A DNA stretch of 64,000 nucleotides from Atherix ibis (lineage: Eukaryota; Arthropoda; Insecta; Diptera; Athericidae), in the NCBI GenBank assembly GCA_958298945.1, contig OY282606.1:90713696-90777695 (forward strand), written 5' to 3'. Of the stretch, positions 23,596 to 34,760 are shown piece after piece; positions within the stretch are counted from its first letter, which is position 1, and each line of letters opens with the position of its first letter. The notes below the pieces were generated by a model. The model saw only the letters and a program-made list of their open reading frames with translations. It had not been told where the DNA came from and did not search any database. The position numbers and the translations under genes are program-made.

Positions 23596-24560
23596 TAATG
23601 TCCTAACACATTAACCAGAAATAACATTGCCATAAAGGTCCTAAAATGATATGCAATTCTGATTAGTAAAGTTTCGAAGCTTACAAAAATTATGTGGTTA
23701 TACCAACATGATTTGAGGTCCAAAAATATGAATAAAACCCATGTGGCAATAATCGAGGTCTCAAGCTTATGTGTCAGAATTTAATGTCCTAAAAATGAAA
23801 ACTAGGAAAATGTGTCCTAACACATTAACCAGAAATAACGTTGCTATAGAATGAGGTCCTAAAATGATATGCATTTCTGATGAGTAAAGGTTTCGAAACG
23901 TACAACAATAATGTGGTTATACCAAAACGATTTCAGGTCCAAAAATATGAATAAAACCCATGTGGCAATAATCGAGGTTTCAAGCCTATGTGTCAGAATT
24001 TAAGGTCCTAAAAATGAAAACTAGGAAAATGTGTCCTAACACATTAACCAGAAATAACATTGCCATAAAGGTCCTAAAATGATATGCAATTCTGATAAGT
24101 AAAGGTTTCGAAACTAACAAAAATTATGTGGTTATACCAACATGATTTGAGGTCCAAAAATATGAATAAAACCCATGTGGCAATACTCGAGGTCTCAAGC
24201 CTATGTGTCAGAATTAAAGGCCCTAAAAATGAAAACTAGGAAAATGTGTCCTAACACATTAACCAGAAATAACGTTGCCGTAGAATGAGGTCCTAAAATT
24301 ATATGCAATTCTGCTGGGTAAAGGTTTCGAAACGTACAACAATAATGTGGTTATACCATAACGATTTGAGGTCCAAAAATATGAATAAAACCCATGTGGC
24401 AATAATCGAGGTCTCAAGCCTATGTGACAATAATTCTATGTTAAAAATTCTTGTTTTTTTTTATTCTTGTTTATTTTAAACTATGTGGACCCCCTATTTG
24501 CCCAACTAAAATCTTACAAAATAAACCAGAATTTAAGGTCCTAAAACGAAAACTAGAAAC
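23596..24560. repeat. tandem array, ~215-bp unit with three subrepeats
   Basis: Four units begin with TCCTAACACATTAACCAG at 23601, 23815, 24034 and 24249 (periods 214, 219, 215). Each unit contains three related blocks of ~68-82 bp opening AGGTCCTAAAATGATATG, AGGTCCAAAAATATGAATAA and AGGTCCTAAAAATGAAAAC, so the present unit looks like a trimer of an older shorter repeat. Unit identity is high by eye. The fourth unit is interrupted after CCTATGTG (24426) by ~100 bp of unrelated A/T-rich sequence and resumes at CAGAATTTAAGGTCC (about 24527). No coding potential. Confidence 0.92.
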
Positions 24561-26445
24561 AACATGAAAATCTGCTTATTCTATTACCATAATATACTCG
24601 TAATAGAACTTTCTTCTTTTACCATCCCTGAAGTACCTCCCGAAAACTAAAATGACAATAGCCTCGATATTTATTAGAATATTCTAATTTTCTTTAAGAG
24701 AAGCAACTCAGATTAGTGTTTAGTACCAGTTCATTTCTGTAAAATATTAATTTGTGATTGTTAAAATTCTATTTGCAGTTATAGTTATCGATTAAAAAAA
24801 TTAAAAACATCATCCAATTATGAAACGTTCCGAAATCGAGATTGTTGTGGCTTTCCAAACTGTGCATTTAAATTTTAATACCTTCACGTGTTTTGATAAA
24901 AATGTTATTTAAAATTATTTTTTTTTTATTTAAAGGGAAGGAATTTCATTTTTATATAAGATTGTTATGGTGGGAAAATTCGATTAATTGAACTTTGGTC
25001 TTTGATGTAGTTGGAATTTGAATAGATCAGTTAATATTATTATTATCGAGTTTGAAAATATTTATTAATTTTGAATTTGATTTAAAAAAGTATCTACATT
25101 AATATAATTAGCATTAATAATGAGAATTATTTTTTTAGGATTTTTTAATTTTCCTTTTCTTTATATATTAACTTATGTATTATTTAAGCTTAAATATTTA
25201 TTTGTGTATGCTGGGGGTTATTATTCCAAATATCCGTTTAATAGATGGATTTTTAAATCATATACGTTTTAATTTATCTTGTTGAAATATTGCAAATGTA
25301 ATTTCATGTAAAATATTTTTTAAAACAATATTTCAATCTAAGCATGTACTCGTAATTTTAGAGAATATATTTGGCTTTTTTTTTACAGGGTTCACAGTTT
25401 ATTATTTAATTCAAAGAGTTTGTTATAATATAACCGAATTTTTTACTAGAATATCCTTAATAATTTAAATATTGATGAAGATTATATCAATTACTGGTAG
25501 TAGAATAGGAAATTGATTAATTTTCTCTGTTTTTTTATATAAATTTGTTTATTTTATTTTTGATAGTTGTAACCTTTAAGCCTTTGCATTGACGATTTTA
25601 TAAGTTCAGTTACCTAAGCTCAAACTGTAGTTTAAAAAAATATCAAATTACTGGATTGCTACGATATTTGATTTTCAATTTTCCAACACTGCTCAAAACT
25701 TGATAAAATACGAGTATATAAAAATCAACAAAAATCAAGATAATTCCGATTAATTGAAATAATTATGGTTATGAAAGCATCCGAATTAGGGATATTATTT
25801 TTTAGCAAAATTTCTGTAATTATGTGCAAAAATTATCCTCAAAAAAAAAATGAAGGTAACCTTAATTTTTCTCAAATTCATTCTTTAACTAGCTTAAATT
25901 GTTTTGTTTTTTTTTTAACTTATCATATTTTTTACATATTATTTTTTACAAATTTTTTTCGGTTTTGAAAGTATCAAATAAAAAAAAAATACATTAATTT
26001 TAATTTTAATTAATAAAAGAATATTAAAATAATATTTAGAAATTTTAAAAAGCTTATGGATTATTAATTTATTTTAATAGAAATTATTTTTTGTTTCTTT
26101 TCTAAAAGATAAAACTAGACTACAAAAATTGTTGCCGTCGGTATATTTTGTTTGAATTTCTTTAGTAAACTAACGTTTGGATAGAATTTCCTTTATGATA
26201 GCGAATGATTTTTGTTTCTTGAATTATTTTTAATAATAATAAAAATTAGCATAAATATGATTTGACGTTGCAATTACGTTAATTTCTTAAAATTATACAA
26301 TTAAAAATATTTAATGTAAATTTGATGAATTAAAAGTTATTTTAATTATTGTATAAATACAAATTTTTGCAAAGCTTTAAAAGAAAATACCAACGCAAAA
26401 AAATGGTATAATTTTCGAAACTAAATAACTAAATCACGTGTTTTA
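24561..26445. other. AT-rich stretch, no gene seen
   Basis: A/T-rich throughout, with repeated TACGAGTAT-like words scattered as elsewhere in the window. No exon or transposon motif recognised. Confidence 0.5.
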
Positions 26446-26449
26446 AGAA

Positions 26450-26690
26450 CTTTTTGATCAGTTTAGGTTAAAAAAAAGTAATGATAATAATAACTTCTTC
26501 TTACGACTAATAATACTCGCACACCAAAATTCACACCAGACAAAATGCCTGGTACAATCGCTTCTAAGTAGACACTTGTGGGTTATCAGAGCCCCATATG
26601 CGGTAATTTTGCTTATTAATGCATTCGCCGAGCAAGAAATGAGCCTCAATTCTGAAGAAAATGTGAAATGACTTTTTGGATGAAACCTTC
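26450..26690 (-). mobile_element. DUF4817-type transposase relic (middle block)
   Basis: On the minus strand the segment FCSELRLIS-LLGECINKQN-RIWGSDNPQVST (approximate, frames mixed) and QAFCLVWILV matches the family order DEAHF.LNG.VNKQN.RIWG..NPQV then VTVWCGFW. The + strand word GAGCCCCATATGCGGTAATT is shared with the relics near 11.2 and 38.3 kb. No other part of the element is recognisable. Confidence 0.6.
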
Positions 26691-27189
26691 TTAATAGTTA
26701 TTAAAATATTTCCTTAATTTCTTAGTCTATTTACAGATTACCTATGCATTCATTTAACCCTCAACCTATAAAAGGTTGTAGTTTAACAAAAGTGCAATAT
26801 GCAGTTAAGTCAGCCAAATAAACCAGCACTAACAGTACTCTAACCACTTTCCCAATAATAAGAGTATGTTGATTTGTTGTTATTGTTGTTGGTTAAATAG
26901 CTACTCTCATATTATAATAAATGAACAAAACTAAATTATATTTAAATGAATGGAGCAAAAAAAAAATGATAATAATAAATAAAAATGAAAAATGATTAGT
27001 TCAATTTAACTATTGGTAACGTACGTACACAAGCGATAAAGTCAACGTACTCTGAATGAAATGTGATTGACATGAAATTTTCGCTGTCAACACAATAACT
27101 TTTGATGTTAATATCGAAAGCTTTTCGTATGGTTTTTTTTTTCTTTCTTCTTCTATTTTTTATATATACCATATTTTTTTCTGCTGTTA
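26691..27189. other. AT-rich stretch, no gene seen
   Basis: A/T-rich with a few balanced patches near 26740-26850; nothing recognised. Confidence 0.45.
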
Positions 27190-27426
27190 TTATTTATTAG
27201 CTTCGACAATCAAATCATGCCACAACAAATGACAACAATCATCCGAGAAAGTCAGTCTCAACCTGTCTCTGTAGACGATCCAAATAGATGATTTCTGTGG
27301 GCTTTTGTGTCCCGGCGTGTTTGATTGATGCGCACCATGTCTCAAAATTTTTTGGAGAAGACACCATGAAAATTTGAAGAAAAGCGTTTCGATCCAATGT
27401 TGTTGGAGAAACTTTTTGATTTCCAT
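27190..27426 (-). CDS. small unrecognised ORF, 78 codons
   Basis: Minus-strand ATG at 27426 lies in a near-ideal start context (ATCACCATGG). The predicted protein begins MEIKKFLQQHWIETLFFKF and ends HDLIVEANK, with several Cys, Trp and His residues and no transmembrane run. The stop TAA is embedded in AATAAATAATAA, giving a possible poly(A) signal at once. Composition is more balanced than its surroundings and no transposon motif is visible. Against it: no splice sites, no promoter and no homology that I can name. It could be a chance ORF in conserved non-coding sequence. Confidence 0.25.
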   Translation of the reverse strand: MEIKKFLQQHWIETLFFKFSWCLLQKILRHGAHQSNTPGHKSPQKSSIWIVYRDRLRLTFSDDCCHLLWHDLIVEANK

Positions 27427-28058
27427 GGTGATCACCTTCTTTTTTCAGTAAGATCTGGTGTACATTTCAGTTTATGTATAATTTTTCTTTTTTTTCGAGA
27501 GTTTTTTCTTCAACTAAATTTTCTCCATCATTTAAATAATATTTTTTATCAAAACTTTTTTTTTTAATCCATAATAATTTTTAAAAAAATATAATGGAAA
27601 ATTTTATTTCAGTGCATTTTTGTTTTATTTTATAGAGTACACGAATGCATTTTGATGAACTTAGAGTAATTATGGTCAAATATTTTTGATAATTCCCTTT
27701 TACCTTAGAAAAAAATCATAACCATTTGCTTTTTGACAAAAGTTAAGTAAATAATTACTTATAAGATAAAAGAGATTTTGGAGTTTTGCCAAATTTTAAA
27801 ATTTCTGCATAAATGAGAATATTTTTCTCTAAATGATTTGTTATTAATTTTCTTGGAACTGGTGAAATTTTCTATTATTTAAGATTCAAATTAAATTTGA
27901 GAGAATTTAGCAATAAGGGAACATTTATTATTATAAATTTTACATACGAGGTCTGTTCAAAAAGTATCGCGAATTTTTTGTTTTTTCAAAAATTATTTAT
28001 TTATTCATGAATATCTATTTTGTCGCCTGCAAAGTAATCCGCACCAGATATTATACAC

Positions 28059-28618
28059 TTATGCCAACGTTTTTTCCAATCGTCGAAACATTTCAAATGA
28101 GGGGATAAAGACGACATCGGCCTTCGATGCCGTCTTTATCCCCTCAATCGTAGCGCAGCGTCGTCCTTTCATGGGGCTCTTCAGTTTTGGGAACAAGAAA
28201 AAGTCACAGGTGGCCAGATCTGGGGAATACGGTAGCACCGGCATTATTAGTGTGTTGTTTTTGGCCAACAATGGGAAAAGCCAATTTTGGTTCTTCCACA
28301 AATCCGGGCGTTTCTGGCGGATTGCTTCGCGCAGCTTGCGCATAACTTACAGGTAATATTCTTTATTGACCGTTCTATCCTGTGGCAAGAACTCATGATG
28401 CACTACTCCTCTGCAATCGAAGAAAACTGTCGTTCACACGCCCCGGCACGCTTTTCGTCGTTCACATCTTCTCGGCCCTCTGAGAACATTTTGTACCACC
28501 GATGAACGTTGCTTCGGTCCAAGGTAGCTTCACCATATGCCACAGTCATCATTCGGAATGCGTTCGCGTAATTAATTTTGTTTTTTACAGAAAATATGAT
28601 ACAGATTCTTTGATCCAT
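28059..28618 (-). pseudogene. mariner family 2 transposase, deleted
   Basis: Start ATG at 28618 opens MDQRICIIFSVKNKINYANA, FRMMTVAYGEATLDRSNVHR, WYKMFSEGREDVNDEKRAG, a typical mariner N-terminal DNA-binding domain and the only copy here that keeps it. Coding then jumps to VFFDCRGVVHHEF in another frame (loss of >100 residues including the GDE-W aspartate), continues LREAIRQKRPDLWKNQNWLF, jumps over HHDNAPAH to LLAKNNTL, and ends PYSPDLATCDFFLFPKLK, PMKGRRCATIEGIKTASK. After this the frame reads the inverted duplicate and stops. Confidence 0.8.
28099..28145. repeat. 21-bp inverted repeat, 5-nt loop, one mismatch
   Basis: Arms 28099-28119 and 28125-28145 pair with a single mismatch around GCCTT. 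The right arm encodes the expected transposase text (EGIKTAS on the minus strand); the left arm is its inverted copy and replaces expected coding sequence. Confidence 0.93.
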
Positions 28619-28859
28619 TTTTTGGAATCGAAGACGAGCCAAAACACGTGCAAGCAAAGCAGCTGTCAAAAATTAACTGAACATTCAAAATGGCCGAACT
28701 TGTCGGCATAAGTGACAGACATGAGTACCAACAGAACGCCATAAAAAATCGAAAATCGAATATACGTAACCCACGGAAATTCAAAATTCGCGATACTTTT
28801 TAAAAAACAAAATATTAACATCTTAAAGTATTAAAATAATTATTCATTAACTAATAAAA

Positions 28860-29420
28860 TCCAGCTGCACTGATACTGAAGTTATGCATTTTATAGTTCG
28901 GCAAGTGTAGCCCCCGCCCTGTCATTTGAGGTACTGATTGGTTAGTTTAAAATTTGGCATATTATATTACGGGTCGTTTAACCGCCCATATAATGTGCAA
29001 TAGATACGCCAAGAAGGTGCTCAAATAAAACGGTTTTGATGCTGATTTTATGAACAAAATTATTTCTTTGAAAATGAATAAAATGAAAAAGGTTCGATTG
29101 TTGCCGTACACTCTGACGGAACCACAAGCCACACAACTCATTCAATTTTGGCTTTATTTCACACAAAATTCACAGCAATTTCGTAATTTTATCTTTAAAA
29201 ATATGCATTCTAATGGCTTTGGACTTTTTATTGTGTCCAAAGCCGTCAAATTATGCAAAATATCGTATAATAACACCCTAAAAAGGCTGAAAATTATTTT
29301 AATAATTATTTTAAAAGAATCGAGTTCTGCAAAAAGTCACGTGGCTGCCATTTAAATAATGTTTTATGTTATGCATAATATTATGAAAATACTTTACAAA
29401 GCTGGATAACTCTCTATCAG
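28860..29420 (+). mobile_element. DUF4817-type transposase relic with 5' leader and tail
   Basis: It begins with AGTTATGCATTTTATAGTTC, a leader word also found inverted near 38.6, 54.2 and 63.0 kb, so this is probably the element's 5' region. In broken + frames: VAVHSDGTTSHTTHSILALF near 29103-29155 (family MWFQQDGATSHT...LALLHEKF), LDFFLLCPKPSNYAK near 29222-29265 (family LTPLDFFLWGY.K), and KRIEFCKKSRGCH-like text near 29320-29352. The tail (ATAATGTTTTATGTTATGCATAATATT, then AAGCTGGATAACTC) resembles the tail of the 12.6-kb relic. Most of the N-terminal and middle region is deleted. Confidence 0.65.
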
Positions 29421-31740
29421 TACAAGATTAGTTTCAATTTTTTTTTAATAAAATAAGATATAATAAGTCATATATGAGATTTATTGTTAAAAATTATCAA
29501 AATTTTTTCTCAAATTGGTATAAAAGTACATTATTTTTTCTGAACTTTTTTTATTTAAGTAATACAGAAAAACAAATTATTTTTTCATTATTCTTAAAAT
29601 TTCTTACTTTAGTTAATTATCGTTTATATATTATTTATATTTTTTTCTTTAAAACTTTCAGTCTTTTTCTTTAAATGAAGGGATTATTGAGGACTATTGC
29701 TAAAAAATTCTATTTTTTTAAGTGTATTTCTAAAAATTGTAATAATTTTTTTTACTAATTTTCATACTTGATTTTAATAGTATTTTCTTTGAAAAATTTG
29801 TAAAGCATGCTTAAAAAAATCAATTAAATATTTTTAACCCAAAAAAAAGAAATAAAAAGAATCGGTAACAAACAGAATCGGTTTGATGAACTTTACCCAA
29901 CCACACACAACCGCGCCTCCCCCTCTCCCCCGGCTATCTTGAAACCACTTGTTTTAAAAAATATAAACAGATGACAAATGTAAGAATTATTTGTAAAAAA
30001 TTGATTTGTTAAAAATCTTATAATATTCATAAATACCATCCATATAGGTGTTAATATTTACATTTACAAGAAATTCAGTTTAATAAAAAAAAGTATGTTA
30101 ACATTTTTAATTAATTAACAATTAAATTAATTTTTAAAAATTTCTAGTCAATTCAACAGTGAGTCGGATTTATATTCCATAAATTGAAATTTATCAAAAT
30201 ATTTTTATATTAGAAAATCAACGGGAAGCCACAATAGAAGATCACGAATTTGATACTCTATTCAGGGGTTAACTAATAAATCTTTTAGTGGAAGCTACGG
30301 TAGCTATCAAAATTTGAATGAATGATGATCATCTAGTATCTTTCCTTGTTAGAATATCTCAAATGTTTTAGTTGTTAAAAATTTCAAATAAAAAATATTT
30401 GCATACCAAAACTTTTATTGAAATATATAACAAACAAGTTTTAAAATAAAATTAAAATTTCAAAAAGATAATTGTAATTATTGTAATATTGACCTACCTG
30501 CATAACCCAAAGATTTGTCGATGGCACAATTTGGTCACCCACTGTATCCGTATACATTTAGAGTTGAAAAGAGCATAAAAAGGAAATTTTATCCTTTTTT
30601 TCTGCTTAAACACCAAAACAAACAAATATTTTTATGCACTACGAATCACTATTTACACTCGATTAAAATTTTTTATCAATTTAAAAATACGATTAACATT
30701 TTTTTCCAGAATTTTTATATTATTGGTTTTCCTTCATCGTAAATTTTTTTTAATTTCTATTAAATATAATTACACTTATAAGAAATAATACCAAAAATTT
30801 TTGTTTAACAGTCGATAAAATTGAAAATTTCCTTCTTTTTTTCAGATGATAGTGAATGAAGTATTTGTTAATGTTTTATTTTATTTATGGAAATTTCTAA
30901 TTACTTTTTATAAATTTGTTGATGATCAACATTATTAAGAAGTTTGCTATTTATAAATATACTGTAGAATAATCAACAAAATTCTACGCAACACATCGAA
31001 AAGAACTTCATAAATAATTTTTAATTAGAAAAAAAAAACTATTTTCTGATTAGAATCGAGCTTTTAACTACGCATTATTCTAAATCTTTTCAATATTTGT
31101 TAATTCGAACTTTAGGATATCCACTTACATAAGTTTGTGGCAAATTTCTGATTGAATTAAGATCGTTCTAAATATCAGAATCTCTTATCATTTTGCTTAT
31201 CTGGTTTGGTAATGAAATAATTTATCAAATTTTAACTTTTAACTGATAAGCTAACGGGGGAAAAAGACCAAGTACAGTTGAGTCCAGTATCAGTCCAGTT
31301 GCGTTTTAGATCTAATGACACACACTTAATGAGCATAAATTCTTATGAAATCTTTAAATAATATTTAAAACACTTTATATATTTAATATAATTTCTAAAA
31401 TTTTATTTGCACAAATTCTACATTTCACTTATTTGTTTTTATTTGATTCCACAAATTTTATGTTTTTTTTTTTCATAATTTTAAAAAATGTAATTTTTAT
31501 ATAAACTATCACGTTTTTCAATTTTTTTGTCAATTAATAAATATTGACCATTAATTCTTAGATTTAGTGTACATTTATTGAGAAATACAAAAAAAAAACT
31601 TTAAAAAAGAAAAAAATATTACAACTTAAATTCAAATATCAGAAAATCTTCTATTGGAATTTCAGAAATATTTTATTTGTAACGCAATAATCTTAATTGA
31701 TATTCAATTCAACACACTTGATCGTATTAATCCGATATCG
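29421..31740. other. AT-rich stretch with one candidate exon
   Basis: Mainly A/T-rich. A GC/C-rich island occurs at 29905-29938 (CGCGCCTCCCCCTCTCCCCC). A candidate minus-strand exon at 30498-30557 is listed separately. 31250-31320 is a little more balanced but unrecognised. Confidence 0.4.
30498..30557 (-). CDS. candidate first coding exon, 20 codons
   Basis: Minus-strand ATG at 30557 opens MYTDTVGDQIVPSTNLWVMQ and runs in phase 0 into a consensus-grade donor CAG/GTAGGT at 30498/30497. The 60 bases have balanced composition in a region that is otherwise A/T-rich. No partner acceptor was identified downstream on the minus strand, and the peptide is not one I recognise. If real, the gene would continue toward lower coordinates behind a long intron filled with transposon debris. 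Confidence 0.25.
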
Positions 31741-31761
31741 GGGCAGGAGGGTATAATACAG

Positions 31762-31769
31762 TATAAATA
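31762..31769 (+). promoter_or_regulatory. TATA box candidate
   Basis: TATAAATA, followed ~30 bp later by CATACGAGTATACATACAAC and a C/A-rich leader-like run before the ATG at 31817. No matching initiator at the ideal distance. Confidence 0.3.
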
Positions 31770-31816
31770 GAAGTAAACCCCTTGCACATACGAGTATACA
31801 TACAACAATCAACTGG

Positions 31817-32350
31817 ATGGATCGATCGCAATCAGTTGACGAACCAATTCAATTCAAATACAATTCAACACACGACTCTTTCCTATGTTATCTCTTCGAT
31901 TACCAAGGCGAGACTGATTGGTTCACTTCGGTCCCATTCAACAAGAACCAGAAACTGGCCGGCCAGGTGAAAAACTCTTATACGGCGACTATGGGCACAC
32001 CGCGAACCACACCAGATATACGCGAGCACATATCAGGGGTCTCAATAGCATTTACCGGCAACGGTAACCGGGCCAAAAGCCGATACGCTGTCTTTGGTAC
32101 CGACAACGTCAAACGTCGAACGGCAAACGTTAAACGCCATCACAGCGACAGCGACAATTCCTACCAGTTGGCGACAACATTGACGGCAACAAATGTGTTC
32201 ACCGTTCAACCAAACGCCCTACCTGCCCGTTTTGGAGAGAGGCGCACCAACACACATATCGATTGGATACCATGGCATGCATATAAGCTAATCGTGAAAT
32301 GTAAACGTGTGCTCCAATGTGGAGTTACTGCGTCAGGTGGAGTCTTATAA
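31817..32350 (+). CDS. 177-codon ORF in a GC-richer island, unrecognised
   Basis: This is the longest ATG-started ORF in the window that is not a transposase, in clearly more GC-balanced DNA than its surroundings. It starts MDRSQSVDEPIQFKYNS and contains a basic middle (DNVKRRTANVKRHHSDSDNS) and ends CKRVLQCGVTASGGVL. There is no signal peptide, membrane span or motif that I know. Two donor-like sites lie inside it, CAG/GTGAAA at 31966/31967 and CAG/GTGGAG at 32336/32337, so only part may be coding, or the island may be a 5' UTR exon downstream of the TATA box at 31762. A second frame is also open for 62 codons at the start, which weakens the coding case. Confidence 0.35.
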   Translation: MDRSQSVDEPIQFKYNSTHDSFLCYLFDYQGETDWFTSVPFNKNQKLAGQVKNSYTATMGTPRTTPDIREHISGVSIAFTGNGNRAKSRYAVFGTDNVKRRTANVKRHHSDSDNSYQLATTLTATNVFTVQPNALPARFGERRTNTHIDWIPWHAYKLIVKCKRVLQCGVTASGGVL

Positions 32351-34150
32351 TCTACTTAAGAGTACATAAATACGAAGCCACAAATTCCGTATGGAAATAT
32401 GTGTGAAAATTCGAATACAGGTGTTCGATGGTATCAGCGGTGATGGTTGGGTGTTTTTTTTTTTGCGCTCACCATTTGAGGTGAAAAGATCCAAAAGGTG
32501 GTGGTTGTTCATAGACGAGCATGCGCCTGAATTAACATAAAAATATGTCTAGCAGTCGTTTTTGATAGGTATCCCCGGAAAGTTTTGGGGTGGAACCTTC
32601 CCAATCGAATCGATAACAAAAAGGGTAACATTAAATTTTTTTTTTTTTGCTTTTTGGATAAATATTTCTAAAAAATTTCTTATTGATTTATATCGGAAAA
32701 AACAGACATTTTTAAATTTCCTAAAAATTGTGGGGAAATATCAAAAGGATTTTTTTTCATAATCTGTAGTTTAATGCCTTAAAATATCCTTTATGCGTTC
32801 AGAATTAAAAAGTTTTCACTCCTTTTACCTTTTTTTGGTGAATCCTCTTTTTTTTTTAAACTCTTTTTGAATTCAATATCAAACAAACAAATATGTAATT
32901 TTATTAAAGTCAAATTAAAATAATCCATTGGCTTTTAGTATAATTAATTAACGATTCGCTAGGGATTTTAATCAAACTGATAATGAAAATGACTCGATGC
33001 GATGGTTTTTGGCGCACTTGTATCCTATTTTTAGAATGCTAAGAATATATTCATACAGGTACTGTGGGGGTTAATAGAAAACTTGTACTATCATGACAAG
33101 AAATTGTGCGTTCAAATTCATTGAACCTTTCTACTAAAGTTCATTTGTTTTATTTTTATTTGAATAAATATTAATTTCGATTTTTTTCCAAATTTTTTAA
33201 TATTAGGTTCTTAGAAAAACTCTTTCTTTTAAAAATAACTTAAAAGAAAACTAATATTTTTAGTTCATTAATGATTAAAGTGATAGTGCTTTGGAAAATA
33301 TTAAAAATATTTCCTTTAAAGAAAAGCTTCTGAACTATTGGCCATTACATAAATAAATGAAATTTCGCTTTACTTTTCATAATTACTCTTTAAACTTCTA
33401 TATACATAATTTTCTTTATTTTAATTAATACTATTAAATATTAGATCAATTTTAATTAAAAATGAGCAACAATTTTACTTTTAATTCAGGCAAATACCTC
33501 TGCGTGTTCTATAAGTCAATTTTTCCTCGCGTTGGGGCATTCCATAAAAATCAATATTAATAGTGACTTTATGCTATTTTCTTACTATTATTATTATTAT
33601 TAAAATTATTTTTAGTTATTTTAATAGATGAATAAGGGAATTTCCCATTATTGTTGTTGGTATTTGAAAAAGAATAATTAATTTTACTTTTGTAAATTAA
33701 TGCAAGAATTTATTTGATTGATTTTCACTAAAAAATAGGTTTTTTTCTACATTTGATAATATATTTTTATATTTTCGAAAAAAAATATGTTACATTATTA
33801 AAATTAGAAATAATAAATATTAAACATTTTTCCATTTTATGAGGTAAAATAATTGCGAAAAAAATCATTTGCCATTTATCATCAGAAGAGAGTAATTTTT
33901 TTAAAATTATTTAAAAATTAAATTTTATTGAAAAAAAAAACACTTTTAGAAAAATTTAATAAAATATCAAAAAATTTATACTAAAATAAATCCTAGAAAT
34001 TTTACTATTATTTTTTTCTAAAGAATTTTCTTTTTGAGTTAAAAAAAATTGTAATTAAATAACCTTAATATATTAAGTACTAGTTAGCATCTAGTTTCTT
34101 TTGAGCAGAAAGGGTATTTGAACAGTTGTATTCCTAAATATCTCTTCTAT
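32351..34150. other. AT-rich stretch, no gene seen
   Basis: The first ~200 bases are still balanced and may belong with the island upstream (promoter or UTR-like). The rest is A/T-rich; a short TTA microsatellite occurs at about 33587-33602. Nothing else recognised. Confidence 0.45.
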
Positions 34151-34167
34151 ATACGACCGAGTATGAA

Positions 34168-34250
34168 ACTCCCCCCTTCCCCCTTCTCGAAATTATTTTA
34201 GTTCTACTTTTGTGACTCAACAACCTCCCCCCCCCCTTCCCCCTTCTTGG
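34168..34250. repeat. duplicated C-rich tract
   Basis: Two copies of a C-run / TTCCCCCTTCT / GGAATTATTTT-like segment, at about 34169-34200 and 34226-34258, in otherwise A/T-rich DNA. The second contains ten consecutive C residues (34227-34236). Confidence 0.85.
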
Positions 34251-34439
34251 AATTATTTTTTCATCGTCAGGTCAAACCTGTCCAAGCGATATTTCCAAGT
34301 AACTGCAAATTTTGAATTCTATAGCATTTTTTGCCTTCTCTTGTATAATATTTATACCCCCGATATTTTTTTAAATGACAAACCCTTTATTCTGATAACA
34401 CTGCCATCCTGTTACATCACAAAAACCCGAATTAAAAAA

Positions 34440-34760
34440 TCATATTGATTCCCTTTAAATCTGGTTAAGAATATGAAGAATCAAGGTCAGCGAACAAAAG
34501 AGTGTTCATGTTACTTTTACTCTTTACCCAAAATCAGATACGTTACTTAGATACAAATATGAAAATAAATGAAATGAACAGACACTATGCACAGCTACAA
34601 ACATTTTCAGATAAACAGTCAAAATGAGCAGTCGACAAAATATTAATTATATACAATTTAGTAAAAGGACCTAGATCCTATAAGTGGACATATGGAATAG
34701 AACTTTCAGGGGGTAATAGTATGATCCATCGCCACCTTAATATTACTTTTGCTCGTAAAT
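34440..34760 (+). mobile_element. Jockey-like LINE fragment (thumb to C-terminus)
   Basis: A + frame reads EQKSVHVTFTLYPKSDT at 34491-34541, matching KSVHVTFTL in the LINE at 51.6 kb and KSIHVTFTL in the one at 59.3 kb. After a deletion another frame reads YNLVKGPRSYKWTYGIELSG near 34661-34713, matching the LKPIWTYGIELWG block. No catalytic block is retained. Confidence 0.7.

Larger units (their letters stand above)
27947..28802 (-). mobile_element. mariner family 2, copy F (internally deleted)
   Basis: The left end CGAGGTCTGTTCAAAAAG follows TA at 27945-27946. The right end keeps ACGTAACCCACGGAAATTCA and CGCGATACTTTTT but lacks the outermost ~14 bases. Unlike copies D and E, the left side has a genuine 3' end (transposase C-terminus then ~100 bp of distinct sequence), so copy F shows what the family's normal ends look like. 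Two internal deletions remove the first two catalytic aspartates. A 21-bp inverted duplication sits in the C-terminal coding part. Confidence 0.85.

Noticed and set aside
29050..29355. 101-codon + strand ORF
   Set aside because: The matching transposase motifs lie in a different + frame; this frame has no recognisable content.
33587..33602. (TTA)n run as a functional repeat
   Set aside because: Only about five units in A/T-rich DNA, expected by chance.
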